Of a stretch of DNA of 64,000 bases, positions 34,321-44,383 are shown in pieces. Under the pieces are notes generated by a model. The model searched no databases. It saw only the letters and a list, made by a program, of their open reading frames with translations, and was not told where the DNA came from. A program made the translations under genes and the position numbers. Each line of letters begins with the position of its first letter. Position 1 is the stretch's first letter. The stretch covers positions 930,001 to 994,000 of the forward strand of contig NZ_CP028035.1 in assembly GCF_005491205.1 (NCBI RefSeq). Reading direction: 5' to 3'. The stretch comes from Nissabacter sp. SGAir0207. Lineage in GTDB: Bacteria > Pseudomonadota > Gammaproteobacteria > Enterobacterales > Enterobacteriaceae.

Positions 34321-35787
34321 TTAGCTACGTTGGTATTGGCTAAAGCGTTTTTGCATCTGCCGGAACTGGTCAATGCGCGCGTCGTAGCGCGCCTGATCCA
34401 GGCTGCCGAGCCGGGACTGGGCGCTGGCATTGCTCAGCAGCTCAATCGCCTGATCGATCTTGCCATTCAACGCCAATCCTTCCGCGCGGGCGGATAGCTC
34501 CTGCGCGCGCAGGTTCTGCTTCGCGGCGGCCTGCGCCATCAGCTCCCAGCCATTCGGATCGTCCGGGTAACTGTAAGTATAGCGGTTGAGAATGCGCAGC
34601 GCGTCGGACGGCCGACCGGCCTCCAGCTCCGCGTTGGCCAGGTTGAGTTGCAGCACCGGGTTCTTGTTGGCGGCGTTGGCCTTCTCCAGCCGGGCGATGG
34701 CCTGCGGCGCGCGGCTCTGGCCGAGATCGACGTCAGTAAAGAGATCGAGATACCAGACGTTACCGGGGTCTTGCGCCAGCAGTGACTCCAGCAGGCGCGC
34801 GGCGTCGGCATATTTTTTCGCCTGATAGAACAGGATGGCGCGGCCATAGCGCGCCGCCGTCTGCTCGCGCACGTTGCCGCGCTCCAGCGGCCCCAGCACA
34901 TCCTCACTCAGCCGCCCCTCCTCACTGCCATACATGCCCAGCACACGCATCTTCGCCAGCAGGAAGTCCAGCGAGGAGCGCACCACCACGCGTGGCATCT
35001 GGTTGGCGCGGTTGCGGGTGTCCGCCAGTCGGCTATCCGGCAGCGGGTGGGTCAGCAGCATCTCCGGCGGGGCGGAGGAGGTGCGCGACTGGTCTGCCAG
35101 CTTCTGCAAGAAGGTCGGCATCGCTTCCGGGTCAAAGCCCGCGCGCTGCAACACCTGAATGCCGATGCGATCCGCCTCCTGCTCATTGGCCTGCGTAAAG
35201 CTGATCATCCCCTGCTGCGCGCCAGCCAGCGTGCCGGTCAGCGCCGCCATGCCCGCCTGCGGGCTGGCCATCGCCAGCAGGATGGAGCCGAGCGCGCCGA
35301 CCCAGGTCAGCGGGGCGTTGCGCTGCTGATCCTCCATCGCCCGCGCCAGGTGGCGCTGGGTGACGTGGGAGATTTCGTGCGCCAGCACCGAGGCCAGTTC
35401 GCTCTCATTGTCGGTGTAGTTGAACAGCCCGGAGTGCAGCACCACGTTGCCGCCAAAGAAGGCGAAGGCGTTGATCTCCTGGTTGTTGACCAGAAAAAAG
35501 TGGAACGGCGTCTTGACCGAATAGGCCTGCGCCACCAGCCGGTTGCCCAGCTGGTTGATATACTGAACCAGAACCGGATCGTTGATCAGCGGGGTGCTGG
35601 CGCGCAGTTGGCGCACGTAGAAATCCCCCATCTGCATCTCCTGGCCGATGCTGAGGGTGCCGCCAGCGGTGGTGCCGATGTCCGGCAGTTGGTCAGTGGT
35701 GAAATCCGCCGCGGCGGGCAGGGCGGCCGAGAGTGACAGGGTGCCGACCAGCAATGCGATAACAGAGTGTCGAAATGATAAAGCCAT
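34321..35787 (-). CDS. bepA: Outer-membrane assembly metalloprotease/chaperone BepA
   Basis: The 488-residue periplasmic protein has a Sec signal peptide (cut near Ala27), a zinc M48 peptidase domain with HEISH (137-141) and the third ligand in NEQEADRIG, and C-terminal TPR-like helical repeats (about 310-485). BepA helps assemble LptD and degrades stalled outer-membrane proteins at the BAM complex. Length matches E. coli (487). bamC, encoding another BAM-associated part, lies 3.4 kb away. Confidence 0.96.
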   Translation of the reverse strand: MALSFRHSVIALLVGTLSLSAALPAAADFTTDQLPDIGTTAGGTLSIGQEMQMGDFYVRQLRASTPLINDPVLVQYINQLGNRLVAQAYSVKTPFHFFLVNNQEINAFAFFGGNVVLHSGLFNYTDNESELASVLAHEISHVTQRHLARAMEDQQRNAPLTWVGALGSILLAMASPQAGMAALTGTLAGAQQGMISFTQANEQEADRIGIQVLQRAGFDPEAMPTFLQKLADQSRTSSAPPEMLLTHPLPDSRLADTRNRANQMPRVVVRSSLDFLLAKMRVLGMYGSEEGRLSEDVLGPLERGNVREQTAARYGRAILFYQAKKYADAARLLESLLAQDPGNVWYLDLFTDVDLGQSRAPQAIARLEKANAANKNPVLQLNLANAELEAGRPSDALRILNRYTYSYPDDPNGWELMAQAAAKQNLRAQELSARAEGLALNGKIDQAIELLSNASAQSRLGSLDQARYDARIDQFRQMQKRFSQYQRS

Positions 35788-36026
35788 GACGCTATCCCTT
35801 GTAATATCCTGATGTTAGCGGAGAGGGCGCGTGTGGCGTCTCTCTGGCAGTCGATGACGCAAAATGGCAAAGCGTGCCGGTGCTCCTTGGGGTGTCACCC
35901 GGCCCTCCATAGACTCCTGACGGGGTAACAGGTTCCTGTGCGGCGTCATTTTTCCTATCTTAGCCAGCCTGCGGGGGTAATGGAACGCCCACCGGCGGGC
36001 AGGGGTTGTTTTCTCTGGAGTCATGC

Positions 36027-37091
36027 ATGTTTGAGTTGTTATTGCAGTGGTATCGCCGCCGTTTCACCGATCCGCAGGCCATCGCCTTGCTGGTGATTTT
36101 GCTGGTGGGCTTCTGCATCCTCTATTTTTTCAACGACATCCTGGCGCCGCTGCTGGTGGCGATTGTGCTCGCCTACCTGCTGGAGTGGCCCACCGCCCGG
36201 CTGCAGCGCCTCGGCTGCTCGCGCGGCTGGGCGGCGGGCATCGTGCTGACGCTGTTCGCTGGCGTGGTGCTGCTCGGGCTGCTGGTGGTCGCGCCGCTCA
36301 CCTGGCAGCAGGGCGTCAAACTGGTGACCGACCTGCCAGCGATGGTCAACCACTTCTACAGCTACGCCCAGAGCCTGCCACGGCGCTACCCGGCGCTGGT
36401 GGACGCTGGCATCCTCGATATGATGGCGCAGGATGTGCGCACCCGGCTGACGGTGCTCGGCGGGTCGGTGGTCAGCTTCTCGCTGGCGTCGCTGGTCGGG
36501 CTGCTAACGCTCTCCATCTATTTGGTGCTGGTGCCGCTGATGCTCTTCTTCCTGCTGAAGGATAAGGAGCAGATGCTGGGGGCGGTGCGGCGGGTGCTGC
36601 CGCGCAACCGTGGGCTGGCCGGGCAGGTGTGGCAGGAGATGAACCAGCAGATCACCAACTATATCCGTGGCAAGGTGCTGGAGATGGTGGTGGTCGGCGT
36701 CGCCACCTATCTGGTGTTTCTGGTGCTCGGGCTGCAATACTCGCTGTTATTGGCGGTACTGGTGGGCTTTTCGGTGCTGATCCCTTATATCGGCGCGGTG
36801 ATCGCCACCCTGCCGGTGGTGGGCGTGGCGCTGTTCCAGTGGGGATTGGGGGCGGACTTCTGGACGCTGATGATTGCCTATCTGGTGGTGCAGGGGCTGG
36901 ATGGCAACCTGCTGGTGCCGCTGCTCTTCTCCGGCGCGGTGAACCTGCACCCGCTGGTGATCATCCTGTCAGTGATTGTGTTTGGCGGGCTGTGGGGCTT
37001 TTGGGGGGTATTTTTTGCCATCCCGCTGGCGACGCTGGTAAAGGCAGTGGCGCATGCCTGGCCAGAGACGCCGCCGGCCCCGGAAGCGTAG
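36027..37091 (+). CDS. perM: AI-2E family transporter PerM
   Basis: The 354-residue membrane protein of the AI-2 exporter superfamily shows MFELLLQWYRRRFTDPQAIAL, ILAPLLVAIVLAYLLEWP, VPLMLFFLLKDKEQML and the C-terminal DGNLLVPLLFSGAVNLHPLVIILSV region. It matches E. coli PerM (353). The transported molecule is not known for PerM. The start at 36027 (CTGGAG upstream) is chosen over one seven codons upstream. It ends before a bidirectional terminator shared with bcp. Confidence 0.94.
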   Translation: MFELLLQWYRRRFTDPQAIALLVILLVGFCILYFFNDILAPLLVAIVLAYLLEWPTARLQRLGCSRGWAAGIVLTLFAGVVLLGLLVVAPLTWQQGVKLVTDLPAMVNHFYSYAQSLPRRYPALVDAGILDMMAQDVRTRLTVLGGSVVSFSLASLVGLLTLSIYLVLVPLMLFFLLKDKEQMLGAVRRVLPRNRGLAGQVWQEMNQQITNYIRGKVLEMVVVGVATYLVFLVLGLQYSLLLAVLVGFSVLIPYIGAVIATLPVVGVALFQWGLGADFWTLMIAYLVVQGLDGNLLVPLLFSGAVNLHPLVIILSVIVFGGLWGFWGVFFAIPLATLVKAVAHAWPETPPAPEA

Positions 37092-37101
37092 TGCCGCCAA
37101 T

Positions 37102-37128
37102 AAAAAAAGCGCCGGGCGCGCTTTTTTT
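37102..37128. terminator. Bidirectional terminator between perM and bcp
   Basis: AAAAAAAGCGC-CGGGC-GCGCTTTTTTT: a stem flanked by A and T runs in the gap between convergent genes. Confidence 0.9.
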
Positions 37129-37141
37129 ATGGCAGTGGCAA

Positions 37142-37612
37142 TCAGACGCTGGAGTTCAGGTAATCCATCACGATGTCGTGGTGGTTACTGGTCTTGAACT
37201 CGTCGAACACCTTCTCCACCTTACCTGCGGCGTCAATCAGGAAGCTGATGCGGTGGATGCCATCATAGGTCTTGCCCATGAAGCTCTTCTCGCCCCAGAC
37301 GCCAAATTGCTGCGCCACCTGGTGGTCTTCGTCAGAGAGCAGCGTGAAGTTCAGCAGCTCCTTCTCGGCAAAGCGCGACAGCTTCTCTGGCTTGTCGGTG
37401 CTGATGCCAAGCACGTCCACACCGGCTTTTTTCAGGTCGTCCATGTTGTCACGCAGGCCGCAGGCCTGCACGGTGCAACCGGGCGTCATTGCTTTCGGAT
37501 AGAAATAGACCAGGACTTTGTGTCCCTGGAAGTCGGACAGATTGACCAATTCGCCGTCCTGATCGGGCAAGCTAAATTGCGGCGCTGTATCACCGGCTTT
37601 CAGTGGGCTCAT
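37142..37612 (-). CDS. bcp: Thiol peroxidase Bcp (peroxiredoxin)
   Basis: The 156-residue atypical 2-Cys peroxiredoxin begins MSPLKAGDTAPQFSLPDQDG. The active site YPKAMTPGCTVQACGLRDN holds the peroxidatic Cys45 and resolving Cys50. It reduces hydroperoxides using thioredoxin. The ATG at 37612 gives the E. coli length; a GTG one codon upstream is not needed. It follows gcvR by 2 bp, so the two are co-transcribed as in E. coli. Confidence 0.96.
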   Translation of the reverse strand: MSPLKAGDTAPQFSLPDQDGELVNLSDFQGHKVLVYFYPKAMTPGCTVQACGLRDNMDDLKKAGVDVLGISTDKPEKLSRFAEKELLNFTLLSDEDHQVAQQFGVWGEKSFMGKTYDGIHRISFLIDAAGKVEKVFDEFKTSNHHDIVMDYLNSSV

Positions 37613-37614
37613 CA

Positions 37615-38184
37615 CTACTCTCCATCTTTCTCATCATGAGGGGGATAGTTCACGACGCTAATAGTGCCTTGCGCATTCAATTCTGTACATAGCTGGTAAA
37701 AAGCCTGTTCAATAATTAATGAATCGGTATCGGCAGGGCTGTGCGCGGTGATCTGGATCGACAGCTGGGGTGGCCGCTCGCCCTCGGCGGGCTGGGTTTT
37801 GGAGGCCAGTTCAGCGATGTTCATCTGATGTGAGTCAAAGAGATCGGTAAAGCGTTCAATAATGTGCGGTGAATCCTTCACTTCCACCTTCACCCAGACC
37901 GTCGAGGGCATTGCCGGGCGGCCGTGGGAGTGGGTGCGTTTCATCACGATCAAAAGCTCCAGCTCCGCGCCCTTCAGCGGCAGCGTTGACTCAATCAGGG
38001 CGATGGCGTTCCAGCTACCGGAGAGCAGCATGATAAAGGTAAACTCCTCACCCAGCATGGCAAGCCGGCTGTCTTCAATATTACAGCCACAGCTGCTGAC
38101 GTGGCGGGTAATGGTGTTGACGATACCGGGGCGATCGGCGCCCAGCGCGGTTATCACCAGATAGTGTTGATGTGACTGCGGCAA
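37615..38184 (-). CDS. gcvR: Glycine cleavage system regulator GcvR
   Basis: This protein of about 189 residues has two ACT domains (HYLVITALGADRPGIVNTITRHVSSCGCNIEDSR, and about 95-170 VKVEVKDSPHIIERFTDLFDSHQMNIAELAS). GcvR binds GcvA and prevents activation of gcvTHP unless glycine is present. The start is uncertain. The open frame extends to 38301, but conservation begins at about the PQSHQHYL segment. TTG at 38184 lies 9 bases after AGGA and GTG at 38190 only 3 bases after it, so I prefer TTG. Convergence of conservation and spacing supports a non-ATG start. Confidence 0.88.
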   Translation of the reverse strand: MPQSHQHYLVITALGADRPGIVNTITRHVSSCGCNIEDSRLAMLGEEFTFIMLLSGSWNAIALIESTLPLKGAELELLIVMKRTHSHGRPAMPSTVWVKVEVKDSPHIIERFTDLFDSHQMNIAELASKTQPAEGERPPQLSIQITAHSPADTDSLIIEQAFYQLCTELNAQGTISVVNYPPHDEKDGE

Positions 38185-38330
38185 AATCACTCTTCCTGTC
38201 CTGCTTCGTGGGGTTAACATGGTAAACATAAAAAAAACCGCCTGCCAAGCGCTTACAACCAGGTTGTTTGCTTGCTTTTGGTCAAGGGTCAAACGTACCA
38301 TGAGTCACCTGTTTGTGGAGGGGATGGCCA

Positions 38331-39212
38331 ATGTTTACCGGAAGTATTGTTGCACTGGTTACGCCGATGGACGACAAAGGTGCTGTCGATCGCGCGAGCC
38401 TTAAAAAACTGATTGATTATCATGTCGCCAGCGGTACTTCGGCGATTGTGTCCGTGGGCACCACGGGCGAATCCGCCACCCTGAGTCACGATGAGCACGG
38501 TGATGTGGTGATGCAGACCCTGGAGCTGGCCGATGGCCGCATCCCGGTGATCGCCGGTACCGGCGCCAACGCCACGGCTGAAGCCATCTCGCTGACCCGG
38601 CGCTTCGAGCAGAGCGGCGTGGTGGGCTGTTTGACCGTCACCCCCTATTACAATAAGCCGACGCAGGAGGGGCTGTTCCAGCACTTCCGCGCGATCGCGG
38701 AAAACACCGCGCTGCCGCAGATCCTGTACAACGTCCCCTCCCGCACCGGCTGCGATATGCTGCCTGCGACCGTGGCGCGGCTGGCCAAATTGAAGAATAT
38801 TGTCGCAATCAAAGAGGCGACAGGGAACTTAAGCCGCGTTAGCCAGATCCAAGAGCTGGTAAATGATGATGCCTTTGTGTTGCTGAGCGGCGATGACGCC
38901 AGCGGCCTGGACTTCATGCAACTGGGTGGCAAGGGCGTGATTTCGGTCACGGCCAACGTGGCGGCCCGCGAGATGGCGCAACTCTGCGCATTCGCGCTGG
39001 AGGGCGACTTCGTGCAAGCCCGCCGTCTTAATCAGCGCTTGATGCCGTTGCATCAGGATTTATTTGTTGAAGCTAACCCCATTCCGGTGAAGTGGGCCTG
39101 TAAGGCGTTGGGGCTGATGGCAAACGACACCCTGCGCCTGCCGATGACGCCGTTGAGCGACGCGGCCCGCCCGGTGGTGGAGCAGGCGCTAAAACGCGCC
39201 GGTTTGCTGTAA
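38331..39212 (+). CDS. dapA: 4-hydroxy-tetrahydrodipicolinate synthase DapA
   Basis: The 293-residue TIM-barrel aldolase condenses pyruvate with aspartate semialdehyde, the first step to diaminopimelate and lysine. [28 protein letters not shown] (Thr44, Thr45), [13 protein letters not shown] (Tyr133, Arg138) and [11 protein letters not shown] (Schiff-base Lys161) are present. The start at 38331 matches the family; six upstream codons are dropped. It is followed 16 bp later by bamC, as in E. coli. Confidence 0.97.
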   Translation: MFTGSIVALVTPMDDKGAVDRASLKKLIDYHVASGTSAIVSVGTTGESATLSHDEHGDVVMQTLELADGRIPVIAGTGANATAEAISLTRRFEQSGVVGCLTVTPYYNKPTQEGLFQHFRAIAENTALPQILYNVPSRTGCDMLPATVARLAKLKNIVAIKEATGNLSRVSQIQELVNDDAFVLLSGDDASGLDFMQLGGKGVISVTANVAAREMAQLCAFALEGDFVQARRLNQRLMPLHQDLFVEANPIPVKWACKALGLMANDTLRLPMTPLSDAARPVVEQALKRAGLL

Positions 39213-39228
39213 TTCTTAGGGAGATTTA

Positions 39229-40278
39229 ATGGTTCATTCATTGCATAAGTCGCGTGTCGCGAAAGTTGTGGGCGTGTCCCTCGTTTTGCTGCTTGCGGCC
39301 TGTTCCAGCGACCAGCGTTACAAGCGCCAGGTCAGCGGCAACGAGGCTTATCTTGATGCCCCGGCGCTGAAAGAGCTGCAAGCGCCCGCGGGTATGATCC
39401 TGCCGTTGCAGGATGGTACCTATGACGTGCCAGCCGTGACCCTCAAGGGCGGCGTCGGCAAGCAGCTGGATGTGCGCCCGCCGGTGCAGCCGCTGCCGTT
39501 GCTGAACGGCTCGCGCTCCCAGGTGAGCGGTGACAGTGGCACCATCCTGCTGGAGAACAGCCCGCAGAACCAGAACCTGTGGTCGGATGTGGTGCGCGTG
39601 GTGCAGCAGAACAATTACGGCATCGCCAGCCGCGACGACGGCAGCAAGACGCTGACCACCGACTGGGTGCAGTGGAACCGCGCGGATGAGGACTACCAGT
39701 ACAAGGGCCGCTACCAGATCACCGTCGCGCCGCAGGGCTACCAGCTGGCGCTGAGCGTGCGGACGCTGGAGCTGCAACAGCAGGACAAGGCCATCACCTC
39801 CCCGTCTGACATCCAGCGCTATAACGGCGAGATGCTCAACGTGCTGGTGGCTGGCATCGACAAGATCAACGCTGATCTGGCGAGCAGCCGCGCTGGCCGC
39901 GACACCAGCAGCTTCAACGTCACCAGTGGCAGTGATGACACCGGCCTGCCGGTGCTGATTATCCGTGCACCGTACGCCCAGGTGTGGGATCGCCTGCCGC
40001 GCACGCTGGCGCGTGTCGGCATGAATGTCACCGACAGCAGCCGCCCGCAGGGTACGCTCTCGGTCACCTACAAAGCCAGCGACAGCGACTGGGATGCACT
40101 GGGTGCCAAGGAGCCGGTCGAGGTGAAGAACGGCGACTACAAAGTGCAGCTGGGTGATCTCGACAACCGCAGCAGCCTGCAGTTCATTGATTCGAAAGGG
40201 CACCCGCTGACGCAGTCGCAAAACGACGCGCTGGTGGCGGTGTTCCAGGCAGCCTTTAACCAGGTGCCGGCGAAATAA
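39229..40278 (+). CDS. bamC: Outer membrane assembly lipoprotein BamC
   Basis: The 349-residue lipoprotein has a type II signal ending LLLAAC (lipidated Cys25) and a conserved unstructured segment ([17 protein letters not shown]) that in E. coli binds BamD. Two helix-grip domains follow. The end [36 protein letters not shown] is near identical to E. coli BamC. It is part of the BAM complex inserting beta-barrels into the outer membrane. It is in operon with dapA and closed by a terminator. Confidence 0.96.
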   Translation: MVHSLHKSRVAKVVGVSLVLLLAACSSDQRYKRQVSGNEAYLDAPALKELQAPAGMILPLQDGTYDVPAVTLKGGVGKQLDVRPPVQPLPLLNGSRSQVSGDSGTILLENSPQNQNLWSDVVRVVQQNNYGIASRDDGSKTLTTDWVQWNRADEDYQYKGRYQITVAPQGYQLALSVRTLELQQQDKAITSPSDIQRYNGEMLNVLVAGIDKINADLASSRAGRDTSSFNVTSGSDDTGLPVLIIRAPYAQVWDRLPRTLARVGMNVTDSSRPQGTLSVTYKASDSDWDALGAKEPVEVKNGDYKVQLGDLDNRSSLQFIDSKGHPLTQSQNDALVAVFQAAFNQVPAK

Positions 40279-40280
40279 CC

Positions 40281-40303
40281 AAAGGGGCTTCGGCCCCTTT
40301 TTT
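40281..40303 (+). terminator. Terminator after bamC
   Basis: GGGGC-TTCG-GCCCC followed by TTTTTT, 6 bases past the bamC stop. Confidence 0.92.
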
Positions 40304-40354
40304 ATTGGTGCCGCGGTGGGTCGGCACCCGCAGATTTTTGTTGCCGCAACGGCG

Positions 40355-40370
40355 ACGCAAACGTTACCCT
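40355..40370 (+). promoter_or_regulatory. PurR box upstream of purC
   Basis: ACGCAAACGTTACCCT matches the PurR consensus at 13 of 16 positions, with the left half perfect. It lies 37 bp before the purC ATG, as expected for purine repression. Confidence 0.75.
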
Positions 40371-40406
40371 CTCTCTTGAAGAGTCAAATCACTGGAGTAA
40401 GTTAAG

Positions 40407-41120
40407 ATGCAAAAGTTAGCTGAGCTGTATCGCGGAAAGGCGAAAACTGTCTACACCACTGAAAACCCTGACCTGCTGGTGCTGGAATTCCGCAATGATA
40501 CGTCAGCGCTCGATGGTGAACGTATTGAACAGTTCGACCGCAAGGGCATGGTGAACAACAAGTTCAACCACTTCATCATGACCAAGCTGGAAGAGGCGGG
40601 CATCCCGACCCAGATGGAGCGCCTGCTCTCGGACAACGAGGCGCTGGTGAAGAAGCTGGAGATGGTGCCGGTCGAGTGCGTGATCCGCAACCGCGCGGCC
40701 GGTTCGCTGGTGAAGCGTCTGGGCGTGGAAGAGGGTCTGGTGCTGAACCCGCCGCTGTTTGACCTGTTCCTGAAGAACGATGCGATGCACGACCCGATGG
40801 TCAACGAGTCCTACTGCAAAACCTTCGGCTGGGTGAATGAAGAGAACCTGGCGCGCATGAAAGAGTTGAGCTACCGCGCCAACGAGGTGTTGAGCAAGCT
40901 GTTCGACGACGCGGGCCTGATCCTGGTGGACTTCAAGCTGGAGTTCGGCCTGTTCAACGGTGAAGTGGTGCTGGGCGATGAGTTCTCGCCAGACGGCAGC
41001 CGCCTGTGGGACAAGGCCACCATGAACAAAATGGACAAAGACCGCTTCCGCCAGAGCCTGGGCGGCGTGATTGAAGCCTACGAGGAAGTTGCCACCCGCA
41101 TCGGCGTATCGCTCGACTAA
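40407..41120 (+). CDS. purC: SAICAR synthetase PurC
   Basis: The 237-residue enzyme joins CAIR and aspartate using ATP (eighth step of purine synthesis). [65 protein letters not shown] and [12 protein letters not shown] are diagnostic and match the E. coli protein in length. A GGAGTAAG ribosome site precedes the ATG. Confidence 0.97.
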   Translation: MQKLAELYRGKAKTVYTTENPDLLVLEFRNDTSALDGERIEQFDRKGMVNNKFNHFIMTKLEEAGIPTQMERLLSDNEALVKKLEMVPVECVIRNRAAGSLVKRLGVEEGLVLNPPLFDLFLKNDAMHDPMVNESYCKTFGWVNEENLARMKELSYRANEVLSKLFDDAGLILVDFKLEFGLFNGEVVLGDEFSPDGSRLWDKATMNKMDKDRFRQSLGGVIEAYEEVATRIGVSLD

Positions 41121-41147
41121 CCGCGCAATCGATTACCCTCCCTTTCC

Positions 41148-41182
41148 CGGCAGGCGGCCCCCACAGGCCGCCTGCCGCATTT
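41148..41182 (+). terminator. Hairpin terminator after purC
   Basis: A perfect 12-bp stem CGGCAGGCGGCC / GGCCGCCTGCCG with a CCCACA loop, followed by CATTTC. The T run is short but the stem is very stable. Confidence 0.7.
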
Positions 41183-41254
41183 CTGCCCCGCCCATCCCTC
41201 GACAAGATTTGGACTACGCTAAAGGGAGACTATAACCAGATCGGAGCACATTTT

Positions 41255-42115
41255 ATGCGTTGGCAAGGGAGACGAGAGAGCGACAATGTTGAAGACCGGC
41301 GCGGCGAGGGCGGCGGCGGTGGTGGGGGCGGGTTCCGCGTGCCGATTGGCGGCAAGGGCGGCATCCTGATCGTGGTGGTGGTGCTGGTGGCGGGCTACTA
41401 CGGCATTGACCTCACCCCATTGCTGGGCGGCGGCGGACAGGGGCTGACCCAGAGCCAGCAGAGCAACATCAGCCCGCAGGATGATGAGCTGGCAAAATTC
41501 ACCTCGGTGATTCTGGCCTCCACCGAAGACACCTGGGGCACCATTTTCGAGCAGTCCGGCCAGCAGTACCGCCAGCCCAAACTGGTGATGTATCGCGGTG
41601 CCACCCGCACCGGCTGCGGCACCGGCCAGTCAGTAATGGGGCCGTTCTACTGCCCGGCTGACAGCACTGTTTACATCGATCTCTCCTTCTATCAGGAGAT
41701 GCGCGACAAGCTGGGCGCGGATGGCGACTTTGCGCAGGGCTACGTGGTGGCGCATGAGGTGGGCCACCACGTGCAGAACCTGCTCGGCATTGAGCGCCGC
41801 GTGCGCCAGATGCAGCAGGGCGCCTCTGAGGTGGCGGTCAACCGTTTGTCGGTGAAGCTGGAGTTGCAGGCTGACTGCTTCGCTGGCGTCTGGGGCCATG
41901 CGATGCAGCAGCAGAACGTGCTGGAAGCGGGCGACGTGCAGGAAGCACTGAACGCCGCGCAGGCGATTGGTGACGACCGGCTGCAACAGCAGAGTCAGGG
42001 GCGCGTGGTGCCGGACAGCTTTACCCACGGCACCTCGGAGCAGCGCTACAGCTGGTTCAAGCGCGGTTTTGACAGCGGGAACTACAAGGATTGTGATACC
42101 TTTGCCGCCCAGTAA
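41255..42115 (+). CDS. ypfJ: Neutral zinc metallopeptidase family protein YpfJ
   Basis: The 286-residue protein starts [17 protein letters not shown], then a glycine run and one membrane helix (about 36-50). The zinc-binding HEVGHH is at 167-172 and the third ligand region is [13 protein letters not shown]. The family is annotated as a putative neutral zinc metallopeptidase; no substrate is known. It lies between purC and tmcA as in E. coli. GGAG precedes the ATG. Confidence 0.92.
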   Translation: MRWQGRRESDNVEDRRGEGGGGGGGGFRVPIGGKGGILIVVVVLVAGYYGIDLTPLLGGGGQGLTQSQQSNISPQDDELAKFTSVILASTEDTWGTIFEQSGQQYRQPKLVMYRGATRTGCGTGQSVMGPFYCPADSTVYIDLSFYQEMRDKLGADGDFAQGYVVAHEVGHHVQNLLGIERRVRQMQQGASEVAVNRLSVKLELQADCFAGVWGHAMQQQNVLEAGDVQEALNAAQAIGDDRLQQQSQGRVVPDSFTHGTSEQRYSWFKRGFDSGNYKDCDTFAAQ

Positions 42116-42135
42116 GGCTGAGCGGGCAGGGCAAG

Positions 42136-44151
42136 ATGAGAGAGTGGGTGGAGGCACAGCGGGCGATGCAGCACGCCGGTATTCGGCGGCTGCTGGTGAT
42201 CAGCGGCGAGCGGGCGTGGTGCGTGGCACAGGCGCAGGCGTTGATGGCGGCGCTGGCACAGGAGGTGCTCTGGATCTCCGCTGACCCGGCCCTGCCGGGC
42301 GCGCTGCCGCCGGAGCAGGCCCGCCAGCTGCTCGGCAGCGAGCGGCAACATGCGGTCTTTGATGCCTGTGACGGGCTGGCAGCGGATGCGCTGGCCGCAC
42401 TGGCTGGCTCACTGGCCGCAGGCAGTTGGCTGCTGCTGTTGGTGCCGCCCTGGCAACGCTGGCCGCAGCAGCCCGATCGCGACACCCTGCGCTGGAGCGA
42501 ACAGCCCCAGCCCATCGCCACCCCCCACTTTGTTACCCACCTTGGCCAGCTACTGTTGCAGGAGCGCGAGAGCCTGCTCTGGCGGCAGGGCGAGCCATTG
42601 CGCCTGCCTGACTGGCACGCCCGCCCGGCATGGCAACCGCCGCAGGGCGAGCCGACCCCCTGTCAGCACGCGCTGTTGGCGCGCCTGCGCACCGCCGGGC
42701 CGGGTGTCTGGGTAGTGACAGCGGCGCGCGGGCGCGGCAAATCGGCACTGGCGGGGATGCTGGCGGCGCAGGCCCCCACGCGCTGCCTGTTGACCGCCCC
42801 GAGCCGGCAGGCCGCCGCCACGCTCAGCCGCTGGGCCGGCGAGGCGCTGCCGTTTATGGCACCGGACGCCCTGCTGGCGGCCTGCCGCCAGCAAGCGCCG
42901 GACGTCGACTGGCTGCTGGTGGATGAGGCGGCCGCCATCCCCGCGCCGCTGTTACATGCGCTGATCCGCCACTTTCCGCGCGTGCTGCTCACCACCACCG
43001 TGCAGGGGTATGAGGGCACCGGGCGCGGCTTCCTGCTGAAATTCTGCGCCGAGCTGCCGCTCTGGCACGATCTGCGGCTCACCAGCCCGATCCGCTGGGC
43101 GGAACACGATCCGCTCGAGCGCCTGCTGGATCGGGTGCTGCTGATGGGCGAGGAGACCGCGCCCGCCGCGGCCGCCCCCGCGCCACCGCCTACGCTTATC
43201 ACCGTCGCACAGTCCGACTGGCTGGCACGCCCGGCGCTGCTGGCCAGTTTCTACGGCCTGCTCTCCGCCGCCCACTACCGCACCACGCCGCTTGACCTGC
43301 GACGCCTGCTGGATGCGCCCGGCCAGCACTTTATTGCCGCTTGCCAGGGCGAAAATGTATGCGGCGCGCTCTGGCTGGTGGAGGAGGGCGGGCTGGCGGA
43401 GCCACTGGCGCGCGAGGTGTGGGCTGGCCGCCGTCGGCCGCGCGGCAACCTGATCGCCCAGTCGCTGGCGGCCCACGGCGGCCAGTGGCGCGCGCCGCTG
43501 CTGCGTTCGCGCCGCATCAGCCGCATCGCGGTGCAGCCCGGCCTGCGCCGACAGGGGCTGGGGCAACGGCTGGTGGCCGAGCAGGTAGCTCGGGCCGCCG
43601 CCAGCGGGCTGGATGCACTCTCCGTCAGCTTCGGCTACACCCCGGCGCTCTGGGCCTTCTGGCAGCGCTGCGGCTTCCAGCTGGCGCGCATTGGCACACA
43701 GCGTGAGGCGAGCAGCGGTTGCTACGCGGCAATGGCGCTGCTGCCGCTTTCGGCGGCAGGGGAGGCGCTGGCGCATGAGGCGGGGCGGCGGCTGGCGCGT
43801 GACTGGCCGTGGCAGCCCGCCAGCCGGGAGCTTGACCTGACGCTGGCGAGCGGGGATCAGGGCTTTGATCAGGAGGATTGGCGCGAACTGGCCGGTTTTG
43901 CCTTCGCCCACCGGCCGCTGGAGGCGAGCCTCGGCGCGCTCCAGCGCCTGCTGCGGCACAGCGCGTTGCCACTGCCAGCCTTGCGGGCGCACCTGCAACA
44001 GGGGATCACGCCGCCGCTGCTGGCGCAACAGCTGGCACTGGCGGGGCGCAAGGCACTGCTGGCCCGCTGGCGCGAGGAGACGGCCACGGCGCTGACCGCG
44101 CTGGATAACGCGCAATGCCAGCAGTGGCAGATGTGGGCGGCAGGCGACTGA
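42136..44151 (+). CDS. tmcA: tRNA(Met) cytidine acetyltransferase TmcA
   Basis: The 671-residue enzyme, the same length as in E. coli, makes N4-acetylcytidine at the wobble base of elongator tRNA-Met. It uses acetyl-CoA and ATP/GTP. An N-terminal domain is followed by the helicase-like module with Walker A TAARGRGKSALAG (about 194-206), WLLVDEAAAIPAPLL and TTTVQGYEGTGRGF. The GNAT domain (about 390-540) has RISRIAVQPGLRRQGLGQRLV. A tail domain completes it. It starts 20 bp after ypfJ and is probably co-transcribed. Confidence 0.96.
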   Translation: MREWVEAQRAMQHAGIRRLLVISGERAWCVAQAQALMAALAQEVLWISADPALPGALPPEQARQLLGSERQHAVFDACDGLAADALAALAGSLAAGSWLLLLVPPWQRWPQQPDRDTLRWSEQPQPIATPHFVTHLGQLLLQERESLLWRQGEPLRLPDWHARPAWQPPQGEPTPCQHALLARLRTAGPGVWVVTAARGRGKSALAGMLAAQAPTRCLLTAPSRQAAATLSRWAGEALPFMAPDALLAACRQQAPDVDWLLVDEAAAIPAPLLHALIRHFPRVLLTTTVQGYEGTGRGFLLKFCAELPLWHDLRLTSPIRWAEHDPLERLLDRVLLMGEETAPAAAAPAPPPTLITVAQSDWLARPALLASFYGLLSAAHYRTTPLDLRRLLDAPGQHFIAACQGENVCGALWLVEEGGLAEPLAREVWAGRRRPRGNLIAQSLAAHGGQWRAPLLRSRRISRIAVQPGLRRQGLGQRLVAEQVARAAASGLDALSVSFGYTPALWAFWQRCGFQLARIGTQREASSGCYAAMALLPLSAAGEALAHEAGRRLARDWPWQPASRELDLTLASGDQGFDQEDWRELAGFAFAHRPLEASLGALQRLLRHSALPLPALRAHLQQGITPPLLAQQLALAGRKALLARWREETATALTALDNAQCQQWQMWAAGD

Positions 44152-44164
44152 AGAAGCCAGAAAT

Positions 44165-44190
44165 GAAAAGGGGCGGCTAGCGCCGCCCCT
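44165..44190 (-). terminator. Terminator of the yffB-dapE-ypfN operon
   Basis: On the minus strand AGGGGCGGC-GCTA-GCCGCCCCT is followed by TTTTCATTT, just past the ypfN stop. It also lies after tmcA and may serve both convergent units. Confidence 0.8.
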
Positions 44191-44195
44191 GAGGG

Positions 44196-44381
44196 TTACT
44201 TTTTCTTTGGCCAGTCGTCTTCATCATCCCACTGCGCGTTGTTGTCGCGGTGGGGAGGGATTTCCGGTTTGTTATTCAGGAAACGCTTGTGATCCAGTCG
44301 GCGTAACTCTTTGATGCCGTTGAGGATGATCCCCACCAGAATAATCAGGAAAACCCACCAGTAATCGGCTATCCAGTGCAT
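44196..44381 (-). CDS. ypfN: UPF0370 small membrane protein YpfN
   Basis: This 61-residue protein begins [19 protein letters not shown] (one membrane helix). A basic segment and the conserved [23 protein letters not shown] tail follow, nearly the same as E. coli YpfN. Function is unknown. Its ATG lies 2 bases after the stop of the M15 peptidase gene, indicating translational coupling in one operon. Confidence 0.93.
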   Translation of the reverse strand: MHWIADYWWVFLIILVGIILNGIKELRRLDHKRFLNNKPEIPPHRDNNAQWDDEDDWPKKK

Positions 44382-44383
44382 AG